Origin: Chitinophaga pinensis
GTDB lineage: Bacteria > Bacteroidota > Bacteroidia > 2-12-FULL-35-15
Length of the DNA stretch: 58,265 bases
Assembly: GCA_945885475.1 (NCBI GenBank)
Contig: CAMCYR010000017.1
Coordinates: 1-58,265, forward strand
Reading direction: 5' to 3'
Part shown: one piece after another, positions 27,701-36,164 of the stretch
Position numbering within the stretch: the stretch's first letter is position 1
Layout of the letters: every line of letters starts with the position of its first letter
Position numbers and translations under genes: made by a program
Notes under the pieces: generated by a model
Databases searched by the model: none
Seen by the model: the letters and a program-made list of their open reading frames with translations, nothing else
Told to the model about the DNA's origin: nothing

Positions 27701-27783
27701 TTAAATATCAGGAAACGATACGATTTACTTTAAACATAAATCTGATCAACCCATTTAATCTGATGCGGAATTTTGAGCTGTAG
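24739..27783 (+). CDS. M1 family metallopeptidase, secreted
   Basis: A 1014-residue protein with a signal peptide (about 1-22, ending NANA-QT). The gluzincin site is HEVGHNW with the third ligand Glu in WMDEGLNSF, 18 residues after the second His, exactly the HExxH-x18-E spacing of M1 peptidases; GGMEYPN just before it is the variant GxMEN exopeptidase motif. The catalytic half spans about 25-540. The C-terminal 400 residues are strand-rich and resemble an outer membrane barrel or large beta domain (many alternating aromatic strands, ending LINPFNLMRNFEL). It would trim peptides in the periplasm or at the outer membrane. It follows the thioredoxin-like gene closely. Confidence 0.93.
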   Translation: MKIKYLLYSSIILLSHFKNANAQTYFQQEVNYTIHVKLDDVKNEFTADEKIEYINNSPSTLTYIYMHVWANAYKDNNTALAKQLIEGGNKVLYNAKEDEKGYIDQLDFKINDQPVKWEFLKDSIDICKIILNEPLKSGDKIIISTPFHVKIPSGKISRMGHIGQSYQITQWYPKPAVFDRTGWNQMPYLNQGEFYSEFGSYDVSITLPKNYVLGATGDLVNGEEEIEWLEKNVKITEAMTTFDKDDLTFPASDTETKTLRFTQKNVHDFAWFCDKRYHVLKGEVTTPHTKNKVTTWAMFTNAEGSLWKNSIQYLNDAIYYYSQWNGDYPYAQCTAVDGTISAGGGMEYPNITVIGGSGNAFQLDVVITHEVGHNWFYGMLGSNERQHGWMDEGLNSFNENRYIETKYPDQKLLGNIADGPIGKAFDLSRYRHKSQYELSYLFSAAKNEDQAISTPSKDFTQINYGGIVYSKTAIVMDYLMAYLGEAEMDIAMQAYFDEWHFKHPLPEDFRRSIEKTCGKNLDWLFNGLINSTEKLDYKISFAHKNQDGTWDLGVKNKGGINSPVFIQGVKDGKLIGEVVYEGFAGKQALTFPKSDIDYFKIDMREDMPEMNRNNNKIRTSGIFKKVEPIRLQFLGSLDNPDKTQLFWTPVAGWNNYNKWMFGLAFYNNILPQKKFEFELMPMFSYTAKDVAGYGHIAYTFFPKNALQRVTIGITGTRYSFSNDPNDINNDPLNLNFNKIAPELFIRLKKSEPRSPFNFDIRYRHITIIKDNFTANYAFRPTIYKRDDAVTTNFNDLSFIFSKEDAINPFDVNFNFQQGEKMMKTALTAHYSINYKRKNKGFDIRFFAGTFVGTTTTDAGPYRFRLSGQTGSQDYLYDNIFLGRTEIIGDGSVLANQFTETDGGFKFYSPLGQSSLWIAALNLKSSLGNIKLPINLYADFGTADNSSLTGENVLYNAGVCLSIRKNLFEIYFPILLSQDLKNYKEANGLKYQETIRFTLNINLINPFNLMRNFEL

Positions 27784-27826
27784 CTGAAAGAGATTTCTTC
27801 TCTGCGGTCGAAATGACAATAAAAAA
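27784..27826 (+). repeat. Dispersed intergenic repeat (GAGATTTCTTC...GGTCGAAATGACA type)
   Basis: The sequence GAAAGAGATTTCTTCTCTGC followed by GGTCGAAATGACAAT resembles a motif I have often seen scattered between genes in Bacteroidota genomes. Only this copy is in the window. The call rests on recall of its form, not on a comparison. Confidence 0.35.
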
Positions 27827-27881
27827 AATTATTGAACTCTTTCTACATGGTGAACAAGGAACTTTATAGTATAAATAAAAA

Positions 27882-28631
27882 ATGACATCGAACAAAAAAA
27901 TTTATTTTGCATCCGACTTTCACCTTGGTGTACCAAACTATGAAAAAAGTTTGGAGCGCGAAAAGTTTATTGTAAAATGGCTAGATGAAGTAAGCTTGGA
28001 TGCTCAGGAAATTTATTTGATGGGCGATGTATTTGATTTTTGGTTTGAATACAAACATGCAGTGCCGAAAGGGTTCATTCGCTTACTCGGAAAGATTGCT
28101 GAGATAGTTGATTCAGGAATCCCAATAACCCTCTTCACAGGGAATCACGATGTTTGGATGTTTGATTATTTAGAAAAAGAATTGGGAGTAACTATTCATC
28201 GCAATCCGATAACGAAAGAATACAATGGTAAGAAATTCTATCTAGGACATGGTGATGGATTAGGTCCTGGAGATTATGGGTATAAGTTCATAAAGAAAAT
28301 ATTTACAAGTCCGATAAATCAGTGGCTTTTTGCACGTATTCATCCGAATTTCGGAATAGGAATGGCTCATTTCTTGTCCCGAAAAAGCAGAGCTTCCAAT
28401 GCACCCAAAGACGAACAGTTTAAAGGAGAAGAAAACGAGTGGCTAGCTGTATACTGCAAAGAACTTTTACAAAAAGAATATTTCGATTATTTCATTTTTG
28501 GCCATCGTCATTTACCGCTGGATATACAACTCGATGAAAAAAGCCGCTACATCAATTTAGGTGAATGGATCAACTACAATACCTACGCAGTGTTTGATGG
28601 AGAGAATTTGGAACTAAAAATCTATAAATAG
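27882..28631 (+). CDS. lpxH: UDP-2,3-diacylglucosamine diphosphatase
   Basis: Hydrolyses UDP-2,3-diacylglucosamine to lipid X in lipid A synthesis, at the cytoplasmic side of the inner membrane. The 249-residue calcineurin-like phosphoesterase has all metal motifs in order: FASDFHLG (Asp, His), MGDVFDFWFE (Asp), TGNHDVWMF (Asn, His), GHGDGLGPGDYGY (His) and FGHRHLP (His pair). YINLGEWINYNTY near the end is typical of the Bacteroidota LpxH group. It is separated from the M1 peptidase by about 100 bases with a dispersed repeat and converges on gap. Confidence 0.92.
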   Translation: MTSNKKIYFASDFHLGVPNYEKSLEREKFIVKWLDEVSLDAQEIYLMGDVFDFWFEYKHAVPKGFIRLLGKIAEIVDSGIPITLFTGNHDVWMFDYLEKELGVTIHRNPITKEYNGKKFYLGHGDGLGPGDYGYKFIKKIFTSPINQWLFARIHPNFGIGMAHFLSRKSRASNAPKDEQFKGEENEWLAVYCKELLQKEYFDYFIFGHRHLPLDIQLDEKSRYINLGEWINYNTYAVFDGENLELKIYK

Positions 28632-28754
28632 AATAAGTACATTCTTTTTACTGTAAATTATTTTTTATAATTTATAATTTATTTCGAAAAATAAGCCTGT
28701 ATCGAAATTCGTTTTACAGCCTGGCTTAATCTCAATACAACAATTCTACTTATT

Positions 28755-29759
<1,005 letters not shown>

Positions 29760-29789
29760 TTAGTGATTTATCTTTAAATTATGGATTTT

Positions 29790-29808
29790 TAAACACATAG
29801 ACATATAG
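29790..29808 (-). repeat. Dispersed 19-bp repeat, copy 1 (inverted)
   Basis: On the minus strand this reads CTATATGTCTATGTGTTTA, 18 of 19 bases identical to copy 2 at 29989-30007 in inverted orientation. Confidence 0.6.
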
Positions 29809-29988
29809 TTTTTACCTTTTAGTTCCGAATGTGCGAATGCTGCAAAACGATCATTATTCTATTTTCTTAATTCTATTTTTCCTTCGTGTTTTCATAGGTT
29901 TGAAGCAAGCTAACAAAGATAGAGATATGTCTGTGTACAAAATTTATTTTTTCCTATGTAATAACACCCCAACCTTTTATATTTTTTC

Positions 29989-30007
29989 TATGTGTCTATG
30001 TGTTTAA
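29989..30007 (+). repeat. Dispersed 19-bp repeat, copy 2
   Basis: CTATGTGTCTATGTGTTTA, just before the stop of the pentapeptide gene. A third copy lies at 30847-30865. The form is similar to short intergenic repeats seen in other Bacteroidota. Confidence 0.6.
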
Positions 30008-30008
30008 T

Positions 30009-30581
30009 TTACGTTACATCAATGCCATACTTATGAAGCAAGCCATCCAATCCCATTCGTGAAAATTTTGCTTTCTTCATTCTATTTGCTTCCGGGTCAA
30101 TCGAAAAATGAAAGGCTGTTCTTAAATCTGCTTTTTCTAAAATAGAATTTCTGAAAATAGCACCCATCAAATCGCAATTATCAAAGGTTGCATTTGTTAA
30201 ATCCGTCTCCGTAAAGTCCACTTCGTGCAGACTACAATTTTTGAACTTTGTTGCTTTTAGTTTTTTATTGTAGAACATGGATAAATTCAACAAACAATCT
30301 TCAAAATTTACAGCAAACAAAAAGTCGTTGCATTCAGCAAAATTCAGTCCTAATACTTTGCAATTTTTAAAATTCACTGTCTTCAATGCAGTATTACTGA
30401 ATTTGGTCAGACTTAAATTGCAATCGATAAATTCACAATCCACAAAAATATAGTTGGATAAATGAGCATTTGAAAAATCACACTCTTTGAATTGACAATT
30501 TTCATATTCTCCTTTTTGCAAAGAAGTTTCAGGAAAATTGCTTTTTTCAAATGTTTTATTTTCGGTTATTGTTATGCTCAT
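30009..30581 (-). CDS. Pentapeptide repeat protein
   Basis: I choose ATG 30579-30581 (MSITITENKTFEKSNFPETS), giving 190 residues; the longer frame reads through an intergenic repeat. The product is built of five-residue steps of the A(D/N)Lxx and CxF type (YENCQFKECDFSNAHLSNY, VDCEFIDCNL, KFKNCSLHEVDFTETDLTNA), forming a right-handed quadrilateral beta-helix. Cys at the central position is frequent. It is close in plan to the QnrB/McbG-like small pentapeptide proteins, some of which mimic DNA and protect gyrase, but most members have no known role. It stands alone, flanked by dispersed repeats. Confidence 0.9.
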   Translation of the reverse strand: MSITITENKTFEKSNFPETSLQKGEYENCQFKECDFSNAHLSNYIFVDCEFIDCNLSLTKFSNTALKTVNFKNCKVLGLNFAECNDFLFAVNFEDCLLNLSMFYNKKLKATKFKNCSLHEVDFTETDLTNATFDNCDLMGAIFRNSILEKADLRTAFHFSIDPEANRMKKAKFSRMGLDGLLHKYGIDVT

Positions 30582-30654
30582 TTTACTTAGTGGAATTTCA
30601 TTACAAAGATAGAGTGAAAAGTAGTTCGATGCTGGAAAAATAATGCGACTTCGG

Positions 30655-30765
30655 ATGGAACATTCGTGGAAATGGAACACGGATGAAGCAGATAAAACGG
30701 ATTTACACTGATTTTTTCGGGGCAAGAAAGGATTTAAAACGGATTATTAATCTGCAAGCAGATTA
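30655..30765. repeat. Dispersed intergenic repeat (ACGGATTTACACTGATTTTT type) with small palindrome
   Basis: The stretch contains CACGGATGAAGCAGATAAAA and ACGGATTTACACTGATTTTT, resembling a scattered repeat family of Bacteroidota intergenic regions. It ends with the palindrome AATCTGC-AA-GCAGATT (30748-30763). It sits in the 290-base gap between lipA and the pentapeptide gene. Confidence 0.4.
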
Positions 30766-30846
30766 GATAAATACATACCCATAAATCGTTAACAATTTAT
30801 AGACTATGTGAAACGCTACACGAATAGTACTTAATCTTCCTTTTTT

Positions 30847-30865
30847 CTATGTGTCTATGAATTTA
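30847..30865 (+). repeat. Dispersed 19-bp repeat, copy 3
   Basis: CTATGTGTCTATGAATTTA, 17 of 19 bases identical to copy 2, placed just downstream of the lipA stop. Copies 2 and 3 lie at equivalent positions directly past a gene end. Confidence 0.55.
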
Positions 30866-30871
30866 ATTTTT

Positions 30872-31744
30872 TTAAAAAATATGTTTTTCAGCGTGATAAG
30901 AGGATCTCACTAAAGGTCCGCTTTCAACGAAACGAAATCCTTTTGATAGTCCAATCTCTTTGTATTTTGCGAATATTTCGGGACGAATAAATTCGGCTAC
31001 GGGCAAATGTTTTGTAGTCGGCTGTAAATATTGTCCGAGTGTTAATACATCACAACCAACTGCTCTTAAGTCATCCATTGTCTCAATTACTTCATCCTCC
31101 GTTTCACCAAGTCCAAGCATGACACCGCATTTTGTTTTTACTCCAGCATCTTTCAAGCGCTTTAATACTTCTAAACTTCTATCGTATTTTGCCTGAATGC
31201 GAACTTGTTTTGTTAACCTGCGAACTGTTTCCAAATTATGTGAAACAATATCCGGCTTCACATCAATGATGCGCTGTAAATTTTCCCACTTCCCTTGAAA
31301 ATCAGGAATCAATGTTTCAAATTTAGTTTGAGGACTTACTCTTCTGATGGCATTGATTGTTTCTGCCCAAATAGTGGAACCACCATCTTTTAAATCATCA
31401 CGATCTACAGAGGTGATCACACAATGTTTCACGTTCATCAAACGAACGGATTCGGCAACTCTTTCCGGTTCTTGCAGATCTGCCGCTAAAGGTTTTCCTG
31501 TAGCAACATTGCAAAAGCCACAAGATCGTGTGCAAATATTTCCAAGGATCATGAACGTAGCAGTTCCCGCACCCCAGCATTCGCCCATATTCGGACAGTT
31601 TCCACTTTCGCAGATTGTATGCAATTTATGCTTGGAAACAATTTCACGGACTTGTGCATACTCCTTACCAGTTGGCAATTTAACTCTCAGCCAATCAGGC
31701 TTACGTTGGAATTTTCTCTCTTCGGAAATTATACTATCAGACAT
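30872..31744 (-). CDS. lipA: Lipoyl synthase
   Basis: Inserts two sulfurs into protein-bound octanoyl groups to make lipoyl cofactor, using S-adenosylmethionine. The 290-residue protein has both iron-sulfur sites: the auxiliary cluster [12 protein letters not shown] (about 44-55) and the radical SAM triad CTRSCGFC (about 71-78), plus the C-terminal [10 protein letters not shown], where an RSSYHA Ser ligand to the auxiliary cluster is usual. [14 protein letters not shown] and [11 protein letters not shown] are further family blocks. It serves the pyruvate and 2-oxoglutarate dehydrogenase complexes. It lies alone between repeats and a beta-rich secreted protein. Confidence 0.97.
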   Translation of the reverse strand: MSDSIISEERKFQRKPDWLRVKLPTGKEYAQVREIVSKHKLHTICESGNCPNMGECWGAGTATFMILGNICTRSCGFCNVATGKPLAADLQEPERVAESVRLMNVKHCVITSVDRDDLKDGGSTIWAETINAIRRVSPQTKFETLIPDFQGKWENLQRIIDVKPDIVSHNLETVRRLTKQVRIQAKYDRSLEVLKRLKDAGVKTKCGVMLGLGETEDEVIETMDDLRAVGCDVLTLGQYLQPTTKHLPVAEFIRPEIFAKYKEIGLSKGFRFVESGPLVRSSYHAEKHIF

Positions 31745-31831
31745 ACGTATATTAATTAAATTAATCTGTAAAAGGCTGATCGAAGTATCGGCAAAAAAAG
31801 AAACAAGCCGTTTTTCAGCATTTACTACTTA

Positions 31832-32605
31832 TTAAAACCATTTTTTGCCCCATACCATTTTCAGGTATAAAGAAACAAACACTTGTTGTTTTTCGCTAAA
31901 GGCCATCATTGGAAGTACGGTGGGATAAACATCTAATACGGCTCCGGTTTCAATTGCCTTAATAACATTGTACCGTTTACCATACTCAAAACTCAAGGCC
32001 AGTTTCGCATATCCTCCCGGATAGATCCGTGTTTGATCTACTCCTTTAAAAAAAGACGCTTTACCATAAATTTCAGAAGGAAAATGTTCATCCGGATCGT
32101 ATCGCGTTGTAGAAACTGTACTGACAGTTGGATCTGCCGTAGGAACAATAATTTCAAGATAAACAGGTTTTGCAAATGCCAAGGTAGCTCCGATAAAATA
32201 GGAATATCTAATCTCTACATTTTTTTTCTCTGACTTTTCAAACAAGATATTTTGAACTCCAATTCCCGGACGGATGATCAAGAAAGAATTTAATTTACCG
32301 TAACTAAAACCCTTTGCGTTATCGTAATATGCATTTACACTTTTAATTTCTTTGGGATGTCTGAAATTCTGAACTTCAATTTCAAGCATACGTTTGCGTG
32401 TACCATGAACGTGGTATCCTCTGCGGTAAGCTAAACCTAATCCTCCGGCAGAGTGAACATACAATCCGATACTGGATTCGTTCCGATAAAGAACTTTTAA
32501 GTCCTCACCGCGCTCCAATCGCGAAAGATCATCTTGTAGCTCTTGTCCAGAAACGGAAAAGGTAAAAAGAGAAAATAAAATAAATAGATATAAATTCTTG
32601 CGCAT
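31832..32605 (-). CDS. Putative outer membrane beta-barrel protein
   Basis: The ATG at 32603-32605 gives 257 residues with a signal peptide (MRKNLYLFILFSLFTFSVSG-QE). The mature part has alternating polar and aromatic strands with turns (GLYVHSAGGLGLAYRRGYHV, FSYGKLNSFLIIRPGIGVQ, VEIRYSYFIGATLAFAKPVY) and ends in LYLKMVWGKKWF, a terminal aromatic typical of barrels. I cannot name a family. A TTTG-N22-TATATTTG promoter pair lies 16 bases upstream on the minus strand. Function unknown. Confidence 0.7.
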   Translation of the reverse strand: MRKNLYLFILFSLFTFSVSGQELQDDLSRLERGEDLKVLYRNESSIGLYVHSAGGLGLAYRRGYHVHGTRKRMLEIEVQNFRHPKEIKSVNAYYDNAKGFSYGKLNSFLIIRPGIGVQNILFEKSEKKNVEIRYSYFIGATLAFAKPVYLEIIVPTADPTVSTVSTTRYDPDEHFPSEIYGKASFFKGVDQTRIYPGGYAKLALSFEYGKRYNVIKAIETGAVLDVYPTVLPMMAFSEKQQVFVSLYLKMVWGKKWF

Positions 32606-32620
32606 TCGCTTATCTTTACT

Positions 32621-32654
32621 CAAATATAATACAGTTACAAATATACGAAACAAA
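32621..32654 (-). promoter_or_regulatory. Putative Bacteroidota promoter
   Basis: Minus strand: -33 box TTTG (32651-32654), 22 bases, then -7 box TATATTTG (32621-32628), about 16 bases before the ATG of the barrel-protein gene. Spacing is at the upper end of the usual range. Confidence 0.5.
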
Positions 32655-32680
32655 ACACATTTATCCCAACCATTAAAACG

Positions 32681-33085
32681 ATGAAAACATCAAAAATAGT
32701 ATACCAGGGGAATCTCCGAACTGAATCTACTCACCTGCAATCCGGCAGAGCCATCCTGACAGACGCTCCAATAGATAATAATGGTAAAGGGGAAGCTTTT
32801 TCTCCCACAGATTTACTAGCTACATCGTTGGGCTGTTGCATGGTCACAATCATGGGTATCGTTGCTGAAAGACACGCACTCAAAATTGAGGGAACAAGCA
32901 TTGAGATCACAAAGATAATGATATCGGATCCGAGAAGAGTAGCTGAGATTATCGTTGAATTTACAATGCCGAAAAACAATTATTCGGATGCAGATAAAAA
33001 ATTATTGGAACATGCTGCATTCACTTGCCCCGTTGCAAAGAGTCTTAGCCAGGAAATAAAACAAACAGTTATTTTTAACTATTAA
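32681..33085 (+). CDS. OsmC family peroxiredoxin-like protein
   Basis: A 134-residue member of the OsmC/Ohr fold. Conserved parts are AFSPTDLLATSLGCCMVTIMG (first catalytic Cys pair region, about 45-65), a mixed strand-helix middle, and FTCPVAKSLS near the end with the second catalytic Cys. Such proteins reduce organic hydroperoxides with two Cys in the cytoplasm. It lies convergent to ytxJ and their 3' ends overlap by 11 bp. Both neighbours deal with thiol redox chemistry, though convergent placement does not imply co-regulation. Confidence 0.9.
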   Translation: MKTSKIVYQGNLRTESTHLQSGRAILTDAPIDNNGKGEAFSPTDLLATSLGCCMVTIMGIVAERHALKIEGTSIEITKIMISDPRRVAEIIVEFTMPKNNYSDADKKLLEHAAFTCPVAKSLSQEIKQTVIFNY

Positions 33086-33422
33086 TAAATGCTGCAAGAT
33101 CTGTTACTGAAATATCAGAATGAGTAGCCGAAAAGATACATTTTCCGTTTTTGATGACCAATATTTGCGGCGATTGATGCGTAATACCATATCTCTGCTC
33201 AATTTCAGCTGAAATAGCCCTAAAGTTTAATAGATCCAGATAATAGGCAGGCAGCTTTTGCTCCGGAAAACTCCAGGAACGCTCCAATCGATTGAGTGCC
33301 ATTGAACTTATTGAGCAACGGGTACTATGTTTAAAGATAACAACAGCAGAAATATCAGGCTGATTAGATAACATATCAACTTGAGTTAACTCATCTAAAG
33401 TAACTAAGGGCAACCAGTTCAT
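33075..33422 (-). CDS. ytxJ: YtxJ-type bacillithiol redox protein
   Basis: A 115-residue thioredoxin-fold protein. The single-Cys active site KHSTRCSISSMAL (Cys near 32) matches YtxJ (FKHSTRCPIS type). QSPQILVIKNGKCIFSATHS toward the end carries the thioredoxin cis-Pro region. YtxJ acts as a monothiol bacilliredoxin in bacillithiol-using bacteria, including many Bacteroidota, so the gene suggests that the cell makes bacillithiol. The 3' end overlaps the osmC-like gene. Regulation is not evident. Confidence 0.88.
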   Translation of the reverse strand: MNWLPLVTLDELTQVDMLSNQPDISAVVIFKHSTRCSISSMALNRLERSWSFPEQKLPAYYLDLLNFRAISAEIEQRYGITHQSPQILVIKNGKCIFSATHSDISVTDLAAFINS

Positions 33423-33591
33423 AAGAAAGTGAAATTAAAAAGGATATATGATTGAGCTTAATTTACCTTAGCGGCTTAAAGAGTAACACCTGAATGTGAT
33501 GTATGAGACTTGTAATAAATAAATATTGTGCTCAAAAAGAATGCTGTTTCAGCAATTATAGACATTCTTTTCACCAGGAAAAAGGTTAGAA

Positions 33592-33744
33592 TTATATTGA
33601 CTTTTCTGTCTTATCAGAGATTTTCTTTCCTGAATCGATTTTGTTAATTTTCCCATATGCAGCACAACGCTCATGACTTCTGCATGAGGATAAAGTAGCA
33701 GCTATAAAAACAACCGACATGGTAATTACAAAAACTTTTTTCAT
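33592..33744 (-). CDS. Small lipoprotein
   Basis: I choose ATG 33742-33744 over the longer frame from 33831, since it opens a lipoprotein signal: MKKVFVITMSVVFIAATLSSC with lipobox LSSC (Cys21). The mature part is only about 30 residues (RSHERCAAYGKINKIDS then a Lys-rich end). Short lipoproteins of this type with a CxAYGK motif occur widely in Bacteroidota and have no known function. It is divergent from ung, with about 160 bases between starts. Confidence 0.6.
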   Translation of the reverse strand: MKKVFVITMSVVFIAATLSSCRSHERCAAYGKINKIDSGKKISDKTEKSI

Positions 33745-33901
33745 GAGAAGTATGATAATAATTAATACTGGACAATCTATAATGAGATGCAAAATTAGAA
33801 TAATTCTAGATTCATGCAACCCATTTAACAACTATTTTTTACACAAAGGATTAAAAACGCTAAATAACAGTACTTTTGATGCTTGAAACGACACTTAAAA
33901 T

Positions 33902-34582
33902 ATGACCAAACCCGATGTTGATATTCATAAAAGCTGGAAAAAGGTATTAGATGAACAATTCAATTCTGATTACTTTTATAAACTGAAACACTTTCTTTTA
34001 AACGAAAAGGAAAAGCATTTAGTATACCCTCCAGGAAATCTGATTTTTGCGGCACTCAACCGAACTCCATTCGATAATGTAAAAGTGGTCATTATCGGTC
34101 AAGATCCATATCATGGCCCCGGACAGGCAAATGGACTGTGTTTTTCTGTAAGCCCAGGAATTCGAAAACCACCGTCATTGGTGAATGTTTTTAAAGAATT
34201 AAGGGATGATCTAGGTATTCCGATTCCTCAGGACGGTAATCTAGAATCGTGGGCTGATCAAGGTGTATTATTATTGAATGCGACACTGACTGTTAGAGCG
34301 GGTGCAGCCGGCTCTCATCAAAAAAAAGGTTGGGAAAAATTCACAGACAGCATCATAAAGGCTATTTCTGATAACAAAAAAGGAATTATTTTTTTGCTTT
34401 GGGGGAATTTTGCCCAAACAAAAGCAGATCTGATCCTTAGCGATAAACACTTTATTTTAAAAGCAGCTCACCCGTCACCATTAGCAAGAGGTGCCTTTTT
34501 TGGTTGTAAACACTTTTCTAAAACGAATAAAATATTAGAGCATCAGGGGATTTTACCGATCGACTGGCGCATCGAAAAATAG
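33902..34582 (+). CDS. ung: Uracil-DNA glycosylase (family 1)
   Basis: Removes uracil from DNA as the first step of base excision repair. The 226-residue protein has the water-activating motif GQDPYHGPGQANG (about 68-80) and the DNA-intercalating loop HPSPLARG (about 193-200), plus LLWGNFAQ. Length and order are those of Ung. A TACTTTTG box (33871-33878) lies 23 bases before the ATG and may be its -7 element. It is followed by a weak hairpin and converges on the hydrolase gene. Confidence 0.96.
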   Translation: MTKPDVDIHKSWKKVLDEQFNSDYFYKLKHFLLNEKEKHLVYPPGNLIFAALNRTPFDNVKVVIIGQDPYHGPGQANGLCFSVSPGIRKPPSLVNVFKELRDDLGIPIPQDGNLESWADQGVLLLNATLTVRAGAAGSHQKKGWEKFTDSIIKAISDNKKGIIFLLWGNFAQTKADLILSDKHFILKAAHPSPLARGAFFGCKHFSKTNKILEHQGILPIDWRIEK

Positions 34583-34638
34583 AAAAGCCTGCCATTCAGC
34601 GTTTGAACGCCAGGCGCTTCTTTCCGCAGCAAAAAAAT

Positions 34639-36018
34639 CTATTGCTTTACTATTTTTTCAACAAATTTAAACGTAGTTGAACCTACCTCAATAAAATAAA
34701 TGCCACGCTTCAGTTCCATTAAAGACAACTTATGTGTCTGAATTTGATTTGCAATGCCATAAAAAGAATTCTGATAGACAACTTCTCCGATAAGATTCGA
34801 AATACGGATTGATATATCCGCTGTTGAAGGAGGTGTAAATAGCACCGTTATAAATTCATCCGAAGGATTCGGGTAAATACTTAAACCTTCAAGACCTGAA
34901 TTATTTGGTACACCCGTTGCAACAACATTTACTGTATTCGATGGATATGGACAGTTATTGTAATAGGTTACTTCCACGTAATAATTTCCCGCTACGGTTG
35001 CCGAATAATTTTGCGCTGTTGCGCCGGGAATAATCGATCCGTTGAAAAACCACTGGTAGGTTGCTGCAGAAGTTGATGTTAGCAAGGAACCAGAAAGTGA
35101 AATAACAGGATCAGCAATCGTACAGGATTGGTTGTGAGTAATACGAGGAGAAACAGATAGGGAATCATTAAAAGCATTCCATGAATTACACATATCTTTC
35201 AAATAATATTCTAACCACAATTTGAGAAAATCGGAAGAAGCATCCTGCTGTTGGCTGCGCGTAATAGTTGGTGCAGGCGTACAGGTAGATTGTCCGAATG
35301 AACAATTAAAATTAAAGTTTGCAAACTCGCAATGTGCTCCTCCCTTAATACTGATAAAAGTTTTACATGCAGTACCCAGAGAATCATACATGGGAATCTG
35401 ATGCACAGCAGGCGGAGCCACACAATCATTTTCACCAGCAAAAACAAGTGAAGGTACCAATACATTATTTGCGGCAGCTATCGAAGGGGGACTTGTATTT
35501 GCTGCGGCAAAAGTCACCATCGTAGTGATGTCCGTATTGCTTTCTGCAGCTAAAAATGCACTTCCTCCTCCCATAGAGTGACCCATAATCGCTGATTTTG
35601 TGTTTATATGATTGTAGAAAAGGGATGCTACATTAACTGCACTTTCACTTTGAAGTTTGGACACCAAAAATTTCAGATCCTTACCAAACTCAGCATGAAC
35701 AGGACTGATACTCCCCTCTGTGCGAGGAAACGCAACAATGTATCCTTGAGGAACCAAATTTTCCCAAACATTCTGGTACGCATCCCAAGCCATAACAAAA
35801 CCATGTCCAAAAACAATCAGAGGATACACTCCTGAAGATACAGGCACACTTTCTCCTGCTAAAACAGCAGGGTAATAGATCTCTGTTTGAATACTTCTGC
35901 CTCCCCTTGCCGGATCGGTATAGGTTATTTGGGTATGACCAACTTGATAAGGCTGGGCTTTCGATAAAAATGTTAAAAAAAATAAAATCGAAGCAAGGAG
36001 ATAATTAATTTTTTTCAT
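34639..36018 (-). CDS. Secreted alpha/beta hydrolase with T9SS sorting domain
   Basis: A 459-residue protein with signal peptide (MKKINYLLASILFFLTFLSKA-QP). The hydrolase domain (about 20-290) shows an oxyanion-strand HGFVMAWDAY and the nucleophile elbow GHSMGGGSA (Ser near 147); AGENDC probably carries the acid and GGAHCEF the His. It resembles dienelactone hydrolase or platelet-activating-factor acetylhydrolase-like lipases. An Ig-like domain (about 295-370: YQWFFNGSIIPGATAQNYS) follows, then a type A T9SS domain (LSIYPNPSDEFI, NLIGEVVYQ, RGIYFIEVGS). It is secreted or surface-bound; the ester substrate is unknown. Confidence 0.9.
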   Translation of the reverse strand: MKKINYLLASILFFLTFLSKAQPYQVGHTQITYTDPARGGRSIQTEIYYPAVLAGESVPVSSGVYPLIVFGHGFVMAWDAYQNVWENLVPQGYIVAFPRTEGSISPVHAEFGKDLKFLVSKLQSESAVNVASLFYNHINTKSAIMGHSMGGGSAFLAAESNTDITTMVTFAAANTSPPSIAAANNVLVPSLVFAGENDCVAPPAVHQIPMYDSLGTACKTFISIKGGAHCEFANFNFNCSFGQSTCTPAPTITRSQQQDASSDFLKLWLEYYLKDMCNSWNAFNDSLSVSPRITHNQSCTIADPVISLSGSLLTSTSAATYQWFFNGSIIPGATAQNYSATVAGNYYVEVTYYNNCPYPSNTVNVVATGVPNNSGLEGLSIYPNPSDEFITVLFTPPSTADISIRISNLIGEVVYQNSFYGIANQIQTHKLSLMELKRGIYFIEVGSTTFKFVEKIVKQ

Positions 36019-36128
36019 GATTTTTTTACAAATATGAGTAGGAATAAAAAGAAATAAAAGTCATTTAAGTAGCACTAAAAGTTAATTTAGTGCTGTAAAC
36101 AAGATAATTTTAAATCAGGCTCCGGAAA

Positions 36129-36158
36129 TAAAAAAAACTCCGAAATTTCTTTCGGAGT
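36129..36158 (-). terminator. Terminator after alaS
   Basis: On the minus strand ACTCCGAAA pairs with TTTCGGAGT around four bases and is followed by a T-run (complement of 36129-36137). It lies 7 bases past the alaS stop. Confidence 0.9.
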
Positions 36159-36164
36159 AATTAT

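Noticed and set aside
28640-28745. Inverted pair TAAGCC...GGCTTA between lpxH and gap as terminator
   Set aside because: The stem is interrupted by a four-base bulge and has a long loop and no clean T-run; not strong enough to list.
34586-34615. Hairpin GCCTG...CAGGC after ung as terminator
   Set aside because: The inner and outer stems are separated by an unpaired stretch and no T-run follows; left out of the feature list.
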